From an uncultured Clostridia bacterium (GTDB taxonomy: Bacteria; Bacillota; Clostridia; TANB77; CAG-508): a stretch of DNA of 64,000 nucleotides. The position numbers were made by a program, and so were the translations under genes. The notes beneath the pieces are model-generated. The model did no database searches and was not told where the DNA came from. It saw only the letters and a list, made by a program, of their open reading frames with translations. Positions 17,444 to 26,717 of this stretch are shown in pieces (the first letter of the stretch is position 1; every line of letters starts with the position of its first letter). The stretch lies in contig CAKOSX010000002.1 in assembly GCA_934119935.1 (NCBI GenBank), positions 231,191 through 295,190 on the forward strand. Reading direction: 5' to 3'.

Positions 17444-19675
17444 ATGAAAGTAATAAAAAGAGATGGAACAATAGTTGAATACAATGCTGAAAAGATTAAA
17501 ACTGCAATAAAAAAAGCAAATAATGAAGTTTCAAAAAAACAAAAAGCTACAGACGAAGAGATTGATGAAATAATAAGATATATAGAAGATTTAAGAAAAT
17601 CTAGAATATTAGTTGAAGATATTCAAGATATAATCGAGCAAAAGCTTATGGAAATAGGAAGATATGAGCTTGCTAAACAATATATTACATATCGTTACAC
17701 AAGAGCTCTTGTTAGAAAAGCTAACACAACAGATCAGACTATTAAAGAACTAATCGATGGAGAGAGTGAATACTGGAATAATGAAAATGCCAATAAAAAT
17801 GCGAGAGTTGTCACAACACAAAGAGATTATCTAGCAGGAATAACAAGTACAGATATAACAAGAAGATTCTTGCTTCCAGATGAAGTTGTAAAAGCTCATG
17901 ATGAGGGAATTATCCATTTCCATGATGCTGATTATTTTGCACAAAATGCCTTAACAAACTGCGAATTAATAAACCTAGAAGATATGCTTCAAAATGGAAC
18001 AATAATGAATGGTGTTATGATTGAGAAACCTCACAGATTTATTACAGCATGTACAATTGCAACACAAATAATACTTGCTGTTACATCTTCTACATATGGT
18101 GGTGCTACTGTTTCACTTGCACACTTGGCTCCATTTGTAAGAAGTAGCTATGAAAAATATTATCAAAAATACAAAGAAAATGGATTAAGCAAAGAACAAT
18201 GTGAGAAGTTTGCAAAAGAAGATACTAAAAAAGAAGTCGCTGATGGTGTTCAAACATTCAACTATCAAGTAAATTCGATGACTAATACAAATGGTCAGGC
18301 TCCATTCTTATCTGTTTGCATGTATTTAGGAGAAACAGATGAGTATAAAGAAGAATTAGCAATGATAATAGAAGAATTTCTAAACCAAAGAATATTAGGA
18401 TTCAAAAATGAAAAAGGTGTATATATTACACCAGCTTTCCCAAAACTTCTTTATGTACTTGAGGAAGATAATATACACGAGAACAGTAAATACTGGTATT
18501 TGACAGAACTTGCAGCAAAATGTACAGCAAAGAGAATGGTTCCAGATTATATATCAGAAAAAATAATGAAGCAAATGAAAGTAGATGCAAATGGAGACGG
18601 ACAATGTTATCCATGTATGGGTTGCCGTTCATTCTTAACTCCTTATATAGACCCAGTTACAAAGAAGCCAAAATATTATGGCAGATTTAATCAAGGTGTT
18701 GTAACAATTAACTTAGTTGATGTTGCTTTATCATCAGGAAAGGATTTAAAGAAATTCTGGAAAATATATGATGAGAGACTTGAACTTTGCCACAAAGCTT
18801 TACAAGTAAGACACGAAAGACTTGCAAAAGCAACAAGTGATATTGCCCCAATATTATGGCAACATGGAGCATTTGCAAGATTACCAAAAGGTGCAAGCAT
18901 TCATCCATTATTACATGGTGGATATTCTACAATATCTTTAGGATATGCAGGATTATACGAATGTGTTAAATACATGACAGGCAAGAGCCATACAGATAAT
19001 GGCGATGGAAAAGATTTTGCCATAGAAGTAATGAAGAAAATGAATGAAAAATGTGCACAATGGAAAGAAAGAGAAGACATAGATTACAGTGTTTATGGCA
19101 CACCAATAGAGTCTACAACATATAAATTTGCAAAGTGTCTACAAAAGAGATTCGGAAAAATAAAGGGAATAACAGACAAAAACTATATAACAAATTCATA
19201 CCATGTTCCAGTATTTGAAGAAATAGATGCGTTCTCTAAGTTAAAACTAGAGAGTGAATTCCAAAGACTAAGCCCAGGAGGAGCTATATCTTATGTAGAA
19301 ACTCCAAACTTACAAAACAACTTAGAAGTAGTACTTCAAATAATGAAATTTATCTATGATAACATCATGTATGCAGAGTTAAACACAAAATCTGATTATT
19401 GCCAAAAATGTGGATATACAGGAGAAATACTAATAGATGACAATCTAGAATGGTATTGCCCAAACTGTGGAAACAGAGACCACAACACATTAAATGTTGC
19501 AAGAAGAACTTGTGGATATATAGGAAGCAACTTCTGGAACAAAGGAAGAACTCAAGAAATAAAAGAAAGAGTACTTCACATAGATAACAAAGATTATGTT
19601 GAAGAAGATGAATGCGAATGTGGATGTGAAAAACATGAGCATAGTGAAGAAAAAGAAGCTGTAACATCAAAATAG
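17444..19675 (+). CDS. nrdD: Anaerobic ribonucleoside-triphosphate reductase
   Basis: ATG 17444 is the start that gives the usual MKVIKRDG N-terminus; a GTG at 17435 with GGAAGGA closer upstream is possible. The 743-residue class III enzyme has an N-terminal ATP-cone (about 2-90) and the ten-stranded barrel core. A zinc site (CQKCGYTG ... CPNCGNRD, about 650-690) is followed by the glycyl-radical region RRTCGYIGSN. An unusual Cys/His/Glu-rich tail (ECECGCEKHEHSEE) ends the protein. It makes deoxyribonucleotides without oxygen and needs the activase NrdG encoded next. A strong hairpin lies between the two genes. Confidence 0.96.
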   Translation: MKVIKRDGTIVEYNAEKIKTAIKKANNEVSKKQKATDEEIDEIIRYIEDLRKSRILVEDIQDIIEQKLMEIGRYELAKQYITYRYTRALVRKANTTDQTIKELIDGESEYWNNENANKNARVVTTQRDYLAGITSTDITRRFLLPDEVVKAHDEGIIHFHDADYFAQNALTNCELINLEDMLQNGTIMNGVMIEKPHRFITACTIATQIILAVTSSTYGGATVSLAHLAPFVRSSYEKYYQKYKENGLSKEQCEKFAKEDTKKEVADGVQTFNYQVNSMTNTNGQAPFLSVCMYLGETDEYKEELAMIIEEFLNQRILGFKNEKGVYITPAFPKLLYVLEEDNIHENSKYWYLTELAAKCTAKRMVPDYISEKIMKQMKVDANGDGQCYPCMGCRSFLTPYIDPVTKKPKYYGRFNQGVVTINLVDVALSSGKDLKKFWKIYDERLELCHKALQVRHERLAKATSDIAPILWQHGAFARLPKGASIHPLLHGGYSTISLGYAGLYECVKYMTGKSHTDNGDGKDFAIEVMKKMNEKCAQWKEREDIDYSVYGTPIESTTYKFAKCLQKRFGKIKGITDKNYITNSYHVPVFEEIDAFSKLKLESEFQRLSPGGAISYVETPNLQNNLEVVLQIMKFIYDNIMYAELNTKSDYCQKCGYTGEILIDDNLEWYCPNCGNRDHNTLNVARRTCGYIGSNFWNKGRTQEIKERVLHIDNKDYVEEDECECGCEKHEHSEEKEAVTSK

Positions 19676-19684
19676 ATAATATTA

Positions 19685-19725
19685 GAATAGGTTGTGCGTA
19701 GAAACTAAAGCTACGCATAACCATT
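19685..19725 (+). promoter_or_regulatory. Strong hairpin between nrdD and nrdG without T tract
   Basis: GGTTGTGCGTAG (19690-19701) pairs with CTACGCATAACC (19711-19722), extended by GAAT/ATTC. No U run follows, so it is more likely a mRNA-stabilising or processing structure than a terminator. It may set the nrdD to nrdG ratio. Confidence 0.6.
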
Positions 19726-19811
19726 CTTAATAATAATGGTTAGTGTATTACAACTATTATAATTTTTAAATATTTTCATTTTAAAAATTACGAATATGGG
19801 GGAAAATAAAA

Positions 19812-20312
19812 ATGAGATATAACAAAATAAGAAAAATGGATATAGCAGATGGACCAGGTGTAAGGGTATCAATATTTATGCAAGGCTGTGCATTTAATTG
19901 CCCAAAATGTTTCAACCAAGAAACACACGACTTTGCTGGTGGAAAAGAATTTACACAAAATACAATAAACAAAGTACTAGAATTATGTGATAATCCAAAC
20001 ATAGAAGGCTTATCAATTTTAGGCGGAGAGCCAATGCACCCAAAGAACATAGAAGGAACAAAAGAACTTGCAAAAGCATTCAAAGAAAGATATCCAGAAA
20101 AAAACGTATGGGTATGGTCTGGTTACACATTTGAAAAAGACCTAAAAGACAAAAAAGCTTTGAAATACGTAGATGTTTTAGTAGACGGACAATATGTAGA
20201 TGCATTACACAATCCAACATTAGAATGGAGAGGATCTTCTAACCAAAGAGTAATAAACGTACCAGAAAGCTTAAAAGAAAACAAAACAGTATTAAGAAAA
20301 ATCGCCCAATAG
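19812..20312 (+). CDS. nrdG: Anaerobic ribonucleotide reductase activating protein (radical SAM)
   Basis: The 166-residue radical-SAM enzyme has CAFNCPKC (C-x3-C-x2-C, about residues 26-33) for the 4Fe-4S cluster, ADGPGVRVS before it and the LGGEP motif (about 77). Using SAM, it forms the glycyl radical on NrdD. The start is behind a GGGG-rich site. The stop codon lies inside a bidirectional terminator shared with the convergent Rpn gene. Confidence 0.95.
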   Translation: MRYNKIRKMDIADGPGVRVSIFMQGCAFNCPKCFNQETHDFAGGKEFTQNTINKVLELCDNPNIEGLSILGGEPMHPKNIEGTKELAKAFKERYPEKNVWVWSGYTFEKDLKDKKALKYVDVLVDGQYVDALHNPTLEWRGSSNQRVINVPESLKENKTVLRKIAQ

Positions 20313-20325
20313 GGTGATTTTTCTT
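20297..20325. terminator. Bidirectional terminator overlapping two stop codons
   Basis: AAAATCGCCC pairs with GGGTGATTTT (20297-20306 with 20312-20321), with T's on both strands, between the convergent nrdG and Rpn genes. Confidence 0.75.
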
Positions 20326-21457
20326 ATAATGCTTTAATTTCTTCTTCACTTAATCCAGTTATTTGGCTTATATCTTTTATGTGCATTTTCCCTTTTAGTT
20401 TTTTTGCTATTAAAGCAATACCTTCGGCTTTACCCTCAGCTTTACCCTCAGCTTTGCCCTCAATTTTTCCTTCTCTTCTTTGTTTTCTTATTTCATTATT
20501 AATTATTCTTGAAGCATTTGTCATAATTTCATTACCTCCTTCTATATTTCTTATTTTTTCTAAAAATTCACTTATGATATTTTTATCTTCAGTTTCTGCA
20601 AGCTCATATCTAACTAATTTTTCTAATTGAGTATTGTCAAATGTATTATTTCTTATTTGATTATGTATTACATCCTCAATATTTTTATATAATTCATCTT
20701 TATTTTTTGATTTTTCTATTAACATGGCTTTAGATGTTATTAGATTATCGCTTAATAATTTATTTCTACTGAACTCATTCGAATCGATTAAATGGTATTC
20801 GTTGTTAGGATTTTCGTATCCATCTATCTTTTCTTCGATATCATTTATAGATAAACTATTCCACTTTCTTTTGCCAGTGTATAAGACTATCGCTATTACT
20901 TTAGGAATTTTATAGTTTCGTTCTTTCAATCTTTTCTTATCTATTGCAGATTCGATTATTGCATTTTTGTAGCATAATACTCTGTATGCCATTTTTAAAT
21001 CTACACTTGATTGATGTTCTATTAAAATAAAAACATTTTTCTCTTTTAATTTATATACAATATCTGCTTCTATGTTATAAAATCCATTAGTTCTAAATTC
21101 TTTCTCGTATTTTTCGATATCGCTTTCTACTAAACATAGATTTAAATAATGGTTTATAAATTTAACAGCTTCTTTTTTGTCTGATAATATTTCTTTAAAC
21201 AATTTATCGTGTTTTTTATTTAGGTGAGTATTTAGATTGTATGTTTCATAGTCCTCTTTTAAAATATTTGTAGCATTTTCTTGTGATTTTGATGGATTAT
21301 CGTTTTCAAAATCTGCTTTTAATATTTCTTCACATTTTTTTACTAACTTATCTATTTTTTCTTTATTTTTTAAATAGAACTCACCAGTGTAACACATAAT
21401 ATCTTTTCCATCTCTAGTTTTTAAGCCAGATGGAATATACATTTTTTCTTCGATCAT
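20324..21457 (-). CDS. Rpn family nuclease / PD-(D/E)XK transposase-like protein
   Basis: The 377-residue product has the Rpn/PDDEXK_2 core: KHDKLFKEILSDKKEAV, then NIEADIVYKLKEKNVFILIEHQS (Asp ... Glu-x-Gln active-site pattern) and VIAIVLYTGKRKW. Family knowledge: Rpn proteins are DNA endonucleases that raise RecA-independent recombination and are often annotated as transposases. The C-terminus has the family's KAEG direct repeats (three KAEG units, encoded by 12-base repeats near 20428-20462) and ends in a short helix-turn-helix-like segment. It starts behind AGGAGG. A TTCGCTATAGCGAA palindrome lies 92 bases upstream, as also found by the 45608 gene. Confidence 0.85.
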   Translation of the reverse strand: MIEEKMYIPSGLKTRDGKDIMCYTGEFYLKNKEKIDKLVKKCEEILKADFENDNPSKSQENATNILKEDYETYNLNTHLNKKHDKLFKEILSDKKEAVKFINHYLNLCLVESDIEKYEKEFRTNGFYNIEADIVYKLKEKNVFILIEHQSSVDLKMAYRVLCYKNAIIESAIDKKRLKERNYKIPKVIAIVLYTGKRKWNSLSINDIEEKIDGYENPNNEYHLIDSNEFSRNKLLSDNLITSKAMLIEKSKNKDELYKNIEDVIHNQIRNNTFDNTQLEKLVRYELAETEDKNIISEFLEKIRNIEGGNEIMTNASRIINNEIRKQRREGKIEGKAEGKAEGKAEGIALIAKKLKGKMHIKDISQITGLSEEEIKAL

Positions 21458-21549
21458 TAACCTTCCTCCTTATTATACAATATGGTTTACCCATAGGTCA
21501 ATATTTCTATAAATATAATTTATTGGATTTTACTTCAGAATTAAAAACT

Positions 21550-21563
21550 TTCGCTATAGCGAA
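21550..21563. repeat. TTCGCTATAGCGAA palindrome (copy 1)
   Basis: A 14-bp perfect palindrome upstream of the Rpn gene at 20324-21457. Two further copies flank the second Rpn gene. Confidence 0.75.
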
Positions 21564-21656
21564 TAAAATATCTTTGAAATAATTTAGTAAAATTATATTA
21601 CTAGTCATATCAAAAATCAAGAAAATTCGTTCGCTAAATTTCGACAAATAAATTTC

Positions 21657-21699
21657 TATATACCCCTCTATTTACAAATACCATACTGGGGTATATAAT
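21657..21699 (+). promoter_or_regulatory. Copper operon promoter with overlapping CsoR-type operator
   Basis: TTTACA (21671-21676), a 17-base spacer and TATAAT (21694-21699) make a near-consensus promoter. A perfect 10-bp inverted repeat TATATACCCC (21657-21666) / GGGGTATATA (21688-21697) flanks the -35 and covers the -10. A closer ATACC...GGTAT pair (21679-21695) also sits in the spacer. G/C tracts flanked by ATA/TAT are typical of CsoR operators, so copper-relieved repression is the expected control. Confidence 0.75.
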
Positions 21700-21731
21700 A
21701 ACATTTGAAAGTTGAGAAAGGGAGTGATGAA

Positions 21732-22034
21732 ATTATAGAAGATAAAAATTGTTGTCATAAACAAACTCATCGTACAAAGGAAGAAAAAAAGATTGTAAAT
21801 GATAGACTGAATAGAATTGAGGGGCAAATAAAAGGGATAAAGAAAATGATAGATGAAGATAGATATTGTAATGATGTGTTAATTCAACTATCGGCAGTAG
21901 AAAATTCTATAAGAAGCCTGTCAAATCACATATTAGAAAATCATTTATATACTTGTGTAAGTGATGATTTAGAAAAAGGAAACTTGGAGATTATAGATGA
22001 GCTAACGAGTTTATTTAAAAGGTTTAACAAATAA
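21732..22034 (+). CDS. csoR: CsoR-family copper-sensing repressor
   Basis: The product has the DUF156/CsoR helical bundle: RLNRIEGQIKGIKKMIDEDRYCNDVLIQL, with the Cu(I) ligand Cys in DRYC, a His in SNHILENHLYTC and its following Cys. The C-H-C set is therefore present. The start is uncertain. The only in-frame conventional codon upstream is TTG 21705, which lies at the predicted transcription start. GGGAG (21720-21724) points instead to ATT 21732, a rare start codon. It heads the csoR-copZ-copA operon and should repress it until copper binds. Confidence 0.88.
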   Translation: MIEDKNCCHKQTHRTKEEKKIVNDRLNRIEGQIKGIKKMIDEDRYCNDVLIQLSAVENSIRSLSNHILENHLYTCVSDDLEKGNLEIIDELTSLFKRFNK

Positions 22035-22076
22035 ATTGCCAATAATTGGACAAATTAATAAATATAGGGAGGAATA

Positions 22077-22283
22077 ATGATGAAAGAAATTAATTTAAAA
22101 GTAGAAGGAATGATGTGCACAGGATGTGAAAACAGAATTCAAAATGCAGTAAAAAATATGAATGGAATAAAGAGTGTAAAGGCAGACCATACGACTGGAA
22201 CTGTAAAGATAGAAGCAGAAGATGGAATAGAAGAAACAAAAATAAAAGAAAAAATTGAAAATATAGGATTTGATGTAAAATAG
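22077..22283 (+). CDS. copZ: Copper chaperone CopZ
   Basis: The 68-residue heavy-metal-associated domain has GMMCTGCENRI (M-x-C-x2-C copper site, about residues 11-21) in a ferredoxin-like fold. It starts behind GGGAGG. It carries Cu(I) to CopA, encoded 15 bases downstream. Confidence 0.92.
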   Translation: MMKEINLKVEGMMCTGCENRIQNAVKNMNGIKSVKADHTTGTVKIEAEDGIEETKIKEKIENIGFDVK

Positions 22284-22298
22284 AAGAGGTGAAGTTTT

Positions 22299-24509
22299 TT
22301 GAAAAAGGTTGTTCTTTCTATAGATGGAATGACGTGCAGTGCATGTTCTAATGGTTTGGAAAAATATTTAAATAAGCAAAGTGGAATTAAGAGTGCAACA
22401 GTAAATCTTGTAATGGCAAATGCCTTAATTGAATATGATGCAAATATTTTAAACTTAGGAACAATTGAAAAATTCGTTGAAGAGGCTGGTTTTAAGAGCT
22501 TAGGCATTTACAATGAAAACAGTGAGAAGAAACAGAATAAAAATGAAAAAGTTAAATTTATAATATTTTCTGTTTTAGCAGTGGCTCTTATGTATATTTC
22601 TATGGGTCACATGATTGGACTTCCAAACTTTTCGTTTTTAGATATGCACATGCATCCATTAATTTATGCTGGAACTTTGCTTGCACTAACGATTGCTTTC
22701 ATTGTGTATGGATTTGATATTATTAAAAGTGGCTGTAAAAATTTAATTCATAAGGCTCCAAACATGGATACACTTGTTGCAATGGGCGTTATTACAAGCA
22801 TTTTGTATAGTTTGTATGGAATGTATATGATTGCAAAAGGACATCATGAATATGTAGAAAATTTATATTTTGAGTCTGCTGCAATAGTAATATTTTTCAT
22901 CAAATTAGGAAGATATATTGATGGAATTAGCAAAGATAAGACTAAAGAAGCAATTCAAAAATTAGTACAAATAACACCTAAAGAAGCGGTTATTAAAGTA
23001 AACGGAGAAGAAAAAAAGGTTACAATAGATGAAATAAAAAAAGGTGATATCGTCGTAAGCAAACCTGGTGAAAAGATTGCGGTTGATGGAGAAATAATAA
23101 ATGGAAAAGCACATCTTGACGAATCTTTTATTACTGGAGAAAGCAAGCCGGCAAGTAAAACAGAAGGAAGTAAGGTAATAGCCGGAAGTATAAATTATGA
23201 TGGATATATCGAGTATGAAGCCGAAAAAATCGGAAAGGAATCGACTATTTCTGAAATTGTAAGACTCGTAATAGAGGCTACTAATACCAAAGCTCCAATT
23301 GCGAAAGTAGCCGACACTGTAAGCGGATATTTTGTACCAGCGGTTATAATAATTGCAATAATTACTTTTATTGCATATCTGATTTTAGGAAGTACTGTTG
23401 CCACAGCGATAAATGCATTTGTAACAATATTAGTTGTTGCATGTCCTTGTAGTTTGGGTTTAGCGACTCCACTAGCTATTGTTGTATCTGAAGGTGTATG
23501 TGCCAATAATGGAATACTTGTAAAGAAAAGTGAAATATTAGAAAATGCCGAAAAGACTACGACAGTTGTGTTTGATAAAACAGGAACATTAACATATGGC
23601 AAGCTAAAAATAGCCCAAATAATAAATTATAGCAAAATGCAAGAAAAAGAATTTATGCAAATAGTTGGAAGCTTGGAGAAAAAGTCGACACATCCAATAG
23701 GAAAGGCTTTTGAAGATTACTTAAACGAAAATAAAATTGAAACACTCGAGGTAAATGGTTTTAAAGATGTAAGTGGCTATGGAATAACCGGAAAGATAGC
23801 CTCAAATGAGATCATATTAGGAAACTCTAAAATATTAGAAAAATATGATATAACAAACAATCATAAACAAGATGAAGAAAAGCTTGCAATAGAGGGAAAC
23901 AGCATAATTTATGTTGTATTAAACAATGAAATTTCAGCAATAATCGGAGTAAACGATATTGTAAGAGAAAATTCAAAAGAAGTAATAAGTAAGCTGAATA
24001 AAAATAAAATAGAGACTGTAATGTTAACAGGAGATAACACACAAACAGCCGAAAAAATTGCTAAAGAAATAGGCATAACTACAGTAATATCAAATGTTAC
24101 ACCTTGTGAAAAAACAGAGGTAGTAAAAAGAATGAAAGCAGAAGGCAAATATGTAATGATGTGTGGAGATGGAATAAACGATAGTCCAGCGCTCGCAAGC
24201 AGTAATATAGGTGTTAGTGTAAATAGTGGAACAGATATAGCAATGGATTCATCTGACGTAATATTAACCAGAAATGATTTAAACAGCATACTAAATCTAA
24301 TAAACATCAGTAAAAAGACAATAAGAAACATAAAACAAAATCTATTTTGGGCATTCTTCTATAACAGCTTAATGATACCGATTGCAATTGGATTGTTCAG
24401 TAAATGGGGAATAACAATAAACCCAATGATAGCAAGCTTGGCAATGGTAATAAGCAGTTTAACAGTAACATTAAATGCATTAAGATTAAAAAGAATAAAA
24501 CTAGCATAG
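22299..24509 (+). CDS. copA: Copper-exporting P1B-type ATPase
   Basis: TTG 22299 is used as start behind GAGGTG. The 736-residue pump has one N-terminal metal-binding domain (GMTCSACSNG, about residue 8) and the membrane CPC motif in VACPCSLGLATP (about 380). DKTGTLT holds the phosphorylated Asp (about 426). The HP dipeptide is in STHPIGKA and the hinge is GDGINDSPAL (about 622). All catalytic residues are present. It exports Cu(I) across the membrane. Confidence 0.95.
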   Translation: MKKVVLSIDGMTCSACSNGLEKYLNKQSGIKSATVNLVMANALIEYDANILNLGTIEKFVEEAGFKSLGIYNENSEKKQNKNEKVKFIIFSVLAVALMYISMGHMIGLPNFSFLDMHMHPLIYAGTLLALTIAFIVYGFDIIKSGCKNLIHKAPNMDTLVAMGVITSILYSLYGMYMIAKGHHEYVENLYFESAAIVIFFIKLGRYIDGISKDKTKEAIQKLVQITPKEAVIKVNGEEKKVTIDEIKKGDIVVSKPGEKIAVDGEIINGKAHLDESFITGESKPASKTEGSKVIAGSINYDGYIEYEAEKIGKESTISEIVRLVIEATNTKAPIAKVADTVSGYFVPAVIIIAIITFIAYLILGSTVATAINAFVTILVVACPCSLGLATPLAIVVSEGVCANNGILVKKSEILENAEKTTTVVFDKTGTLTYGKLKIAQIINYSKMQEKEFMQIVGSLEKKSTHPIGKAFEDYLNENKIETLEVNGFKDVSGYGITGKIASNEIILGNSKILEKYDITNNHKQDEEKLAIEGNSIIYVVLNNEISAIIGVNDIVRENSKEVISKLNKNKIETVMLTGDNTQTAEKIAKEIGITTVISNVTPCEKTEVVKRMKAEGKYVMMCGDGINDSPALASSNIGVSVNSGTDIAMDSSDVILTRNDLNSILNLINISKKTIRNIKQNLFWAFFYNSLMIPIAIGLFSKWGITINPMIASLAMVISSLTVTLNALRLKRIKLA

Positions 24510-24534
24510 CAATTAAAATATTGCTATGTTTTTG
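24505..24534 (+). terminator. Intrinsic terminator of the copper operon
   Basis: The 9-bp stem CATAGCAAT/ATTGCTATG (24505-24513 with 24520-24528), starting within the copA stop region, is followed by five T's. Confidence 0.85.
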
Positions 24535-24677
24535 TATAAGAAGAACATAGAACAAGTTGTGAAAAAAATAAAATAATTATTAAAATAATTATATTGAAAA
24601 ATCAAAATAATTATCTTAAAATGGTAGAAATATTCTGAGACATATTGTATAATATTTTCGAGAAGGATGTGACTATA

Positions 24678-24848
24678 ATGAAGTTATATGATAACATTGG
24701 CAGTTTGAGACTAATGAACATAAAAGTAATAAAAGACAACAAAGATGTTATATATGAAGGAATGATTGAAGATGCACCTGATGATATAAAAAAGTTAAGA
24801 TATGCAAAAATAGAAATTGACAGTGGTACGACAATATTGCATGTGTAA
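24678..24848 (+). CDS. Small unknown protein
   Basis: ATG 24678 is preceded by AAGGA. The 56-residue product (MKLYDNIGSLRLMNIKV ... DDIKKLRYAKIEIDSG) looks like a small beta-rich soluble domain. It has no signal or Cys. It is followed at once by a dispersed GGGGACGGAG repeat. The family is not recognised. Confidence 0.55.
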   Translation: MKLYDNIGSLRLMNIKVIKDNKDVIYEGMIEDAPDDIKKLRYAKIEIDSGTTILHV

Positions 24849-24887
24849 TTTGTGCAATATGGGGACGGAGAAGAAATTGTACAAAAT
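24849..24887 (+). repeat. GGGGACGGAG dispersed repeat, copy 1
   Basis: Core at 24861-24870, followed by an A-rich stretch and TTGTACAAA, directly after the stop codon of the 24678 gene. Further copies lie at about 25949, 35113, 43117, 52125 and 62758. Confidence 0.75.
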
Positions 24888-24918
24888 TATAACTATAAAA
24901 TAAGAAAAGGGGAAAAAA

Positions 24919-25926
24919 ATGAAAAAGTTCACAAATCAAAATGTATTAAAAGAAATTAAGAATAATAGCAAAATTATTATAATTGGAATAATTATTTTAT
25001 TGTTTGGAATTGCGTTAGGTCTATGGGGAGGTTATGAAATTGATAAAACCAGTGAAAATGCGAAATCTTTTAGTGAATTATTACTAAGTGATGGAGAAAA
25101 AGAAAATCAAATTGCAAAAGTTGATGTAACTTATGTTCCATATCAATTTGCAGTACAAGACGGGAACGATAATAGTTATTATATTGTAATGGATGAAGAC
25201 TATATGTATGTGGTTTATATGCCAACCGCTACGTTTAATTCTTTAAACAGAGAGGATATTTCAGAGAATCCAGGAAAGATTGAAGGAATGACAAAACTTG
25301 CAACAAGAGAAATAAAGGAACTCGCAGTAGAAGCTTATAATGATGCAATAGGGGATGAAAATTATAAGATAACAGTTGCAGACTATGATAATTATTTTGG
25401 AAGTGTATATTTAGATGCGTCAGAAGATGCACTTTCAGATGTAGGCTCATTACAAATGACTGGCTGTATGATATGCTTGATAATAGGTCTTGCATCATTG
25501 CTAACTGGAATAATAAAAAAAGTTCATTTTAATATTAGCGTAAAGAAAATGGATGAAGATTTAATAGAAAAATTAGATAAAGAAATGAATGATGCTGATG
25601 CTTTCTATTATGAGAAAACTCACTTATACTTAACAAAAAATTACATAATTAATTTCCAAGGAAGATTCAAAGTAATAGAATACAGAGATGTAATTTGGAT
25701 GTATGCAATGAATTACAGAACAAATGGCATTAAAACGAGCCAATCAATAAATATAATGGATGTAAAAGGAAAGGTTACTTCAATTGCAACAATAAACATT
25801 GTAACTAAAGGAAAGAAAGAAATATACAATGAAATTTGGAACACAATTGCCTCAAAGAATACAAATATTCTATTAGGCTATACAAAAGAAAATGCAGAAA
25901 CAGCAAAAACAATGAAAGAGAACTAA
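24919..25926 (+). CDS. Unknown two-pass membrane protein
   Basis: The 335-residue product starts behind AAAGGGG. It has a helix at about residues 18-38, an exterior domain to about 178, a second helix (MTGCMICLIIGLASLLTGI), then a cytosolic domain. The cytosolic part (INFQGRFKVIEYRDVIWMYAM) looks like a small beta-barrel of PH-like type. It may belong to the DUF6709 group, but I am not certain. It is bounded on both sides by GGGGACGGAG repeats. Confidence 0.6.
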   Translation: MKKFTNQNVLKEIKNNSKIIIIGIIILLFGIALGLWGGYEIDKTSENAKSFSELLLSDGEKENQIAKVDVTYVPYQFAVQDGNDNSYYIVMDEDYMYVVYMPTATFNSLNREDISENPGKIEGMTKLATREIKELAVEAYNDAIGDENYKITVADYDNYFGSVYLDASEDALSDVGSLQMTGCMICLIIGLASLLTGIIKKVHFNISVKKMDEDLIEKLDKEMNDADAFYYEKTHLYLTKNYIINFQGRFKVIEYRDVIWMYAMNYRTNGIKTSQSINIMDVKGKVTSIATINIVTKGKKEIYNEIWNTIASKNTNILLGYTKENAETAKTMKEN

Positions 25927-25973
25927 ATTGTACAATTTTGTACAATTTGGGGACGGAGGAAAAAATGTACAAA
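25927..25973 (+). repeat. GGGGACGGAG dispersed repeat, copy 2
   Basis: It begins right after the 24919 stop codon with two TGTACAATT units. The core is at 25949-25958, followed by A-rich sequence and ATGTACAAA. Confidence 0.8.
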
Positions 25974-26012
25974 TTTGTGGTAAGGCATAAACGAGAATTT
26001 ACAATATAAATA

Positions 26013-26057
26013 AAAAAGACTAATTCATATGTAAAAAATATGAACTAGTCTTTTTAT
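26013..26057. terminator. Bidirectional terminator
   Basis: A long stem of about 17 bp (26013-26029 with 26039-26055, one mismatch) with A and T tracts on either side separates the convergent 24919 and 26070 genes. Confidence 0.8.
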
Positions 26058-26069
26058 ATGTTCAAAGTC

Positions 26070-26573
26070 TTAAAGCACTGGAAATCTTGGACGTCCTCCG
26101 CCGATTAATTCTCTTAATATTAAAATTCTAATTAGGTCATTCAAGAATGGATTTTTGCGTGGCTTTCTTGGTGGTCTATTTGGCATTTGTCTATCTTCTG
26201 AGCTTTCCCTGTTAGTAGTTTCAGCTGTAAGGCTAACACTAATTTTTGTATTTGAAACTGCTTTATCATAAATATCACAAACCATTCTTTCTATGGTATC
26301 TTCTGTGATTGGCATTGTAACATTTCTACAAGATGCAACAACCATTGGATATATAACTCTATATGAATCTGGGTATAGGTTCTCTAGATTGCAGGACTGA
26401 TTTTGCCACATAGAATTTGCCATGTTTGTATATGGATTTTGGCACATACCAGCGCATCCCATGTTAGCACAACCACCATAAGGCATACCCATAGATTGAT
26501 TCATGCCAGAAAATCCTAATGTATTTCTCATATAATCATCGTAATTTTGATAATTCACAAAATTCACCTCCAT
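26070..26573 (-). CDS. Probable spore-coat-associated Cys-rich protein
   Basis: The 167-residue product starts behind GGAGG. It has a Gly/Met/Cys-rich N-terminal part (GGCANMGCAGMCQNP) and a central LYPDSYRVIYPMVVASC segment followed by PITEDTIERMVCDIYDKA. A Pro/Arg-rich basic tail ends it. The central segment recurs, in my memory, in small clostridial proteins annotated as coat or sporulation proteins. Assignment to the spore is therefore inference. It is transcribed alone, divergent from the ABC transporter. Confidence 0.55.
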   Translation of the reverse strand: MEVNFVNYQNYDDYMRNTLGFSGMNQSMGMPYGGCANMGCAGMCQNPYTNMANSMWQNQSCNLENLYPDSYRVIYPMVVASCRNVTMPITEDTIERMVCDIYDKAVSNTKISVSLTAETTNRESSEDRQMPNRPPRKPRKNPFLNDLIRILILRELIGGGRPRFPVL

Positions 26574-26717
26574 GCTAATAGTATATGCGTGGAGATTGTT
26601 TTCTGTTACAAATCGTTAATGCAAAATAATAAAAGCTTGAATATAGCAATGCTTCATGGTAATATTATTAAAGTATGGATTGAGAAATAATTACAAATTA
26701 ATTGAAAAGAGGTAAAT

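Noticed and set aside
19685..19725. Terminator between nrdD and nrdG
   Set aside because: The stem is strong but no T run follows, so it was listed as an RNA structure instead.
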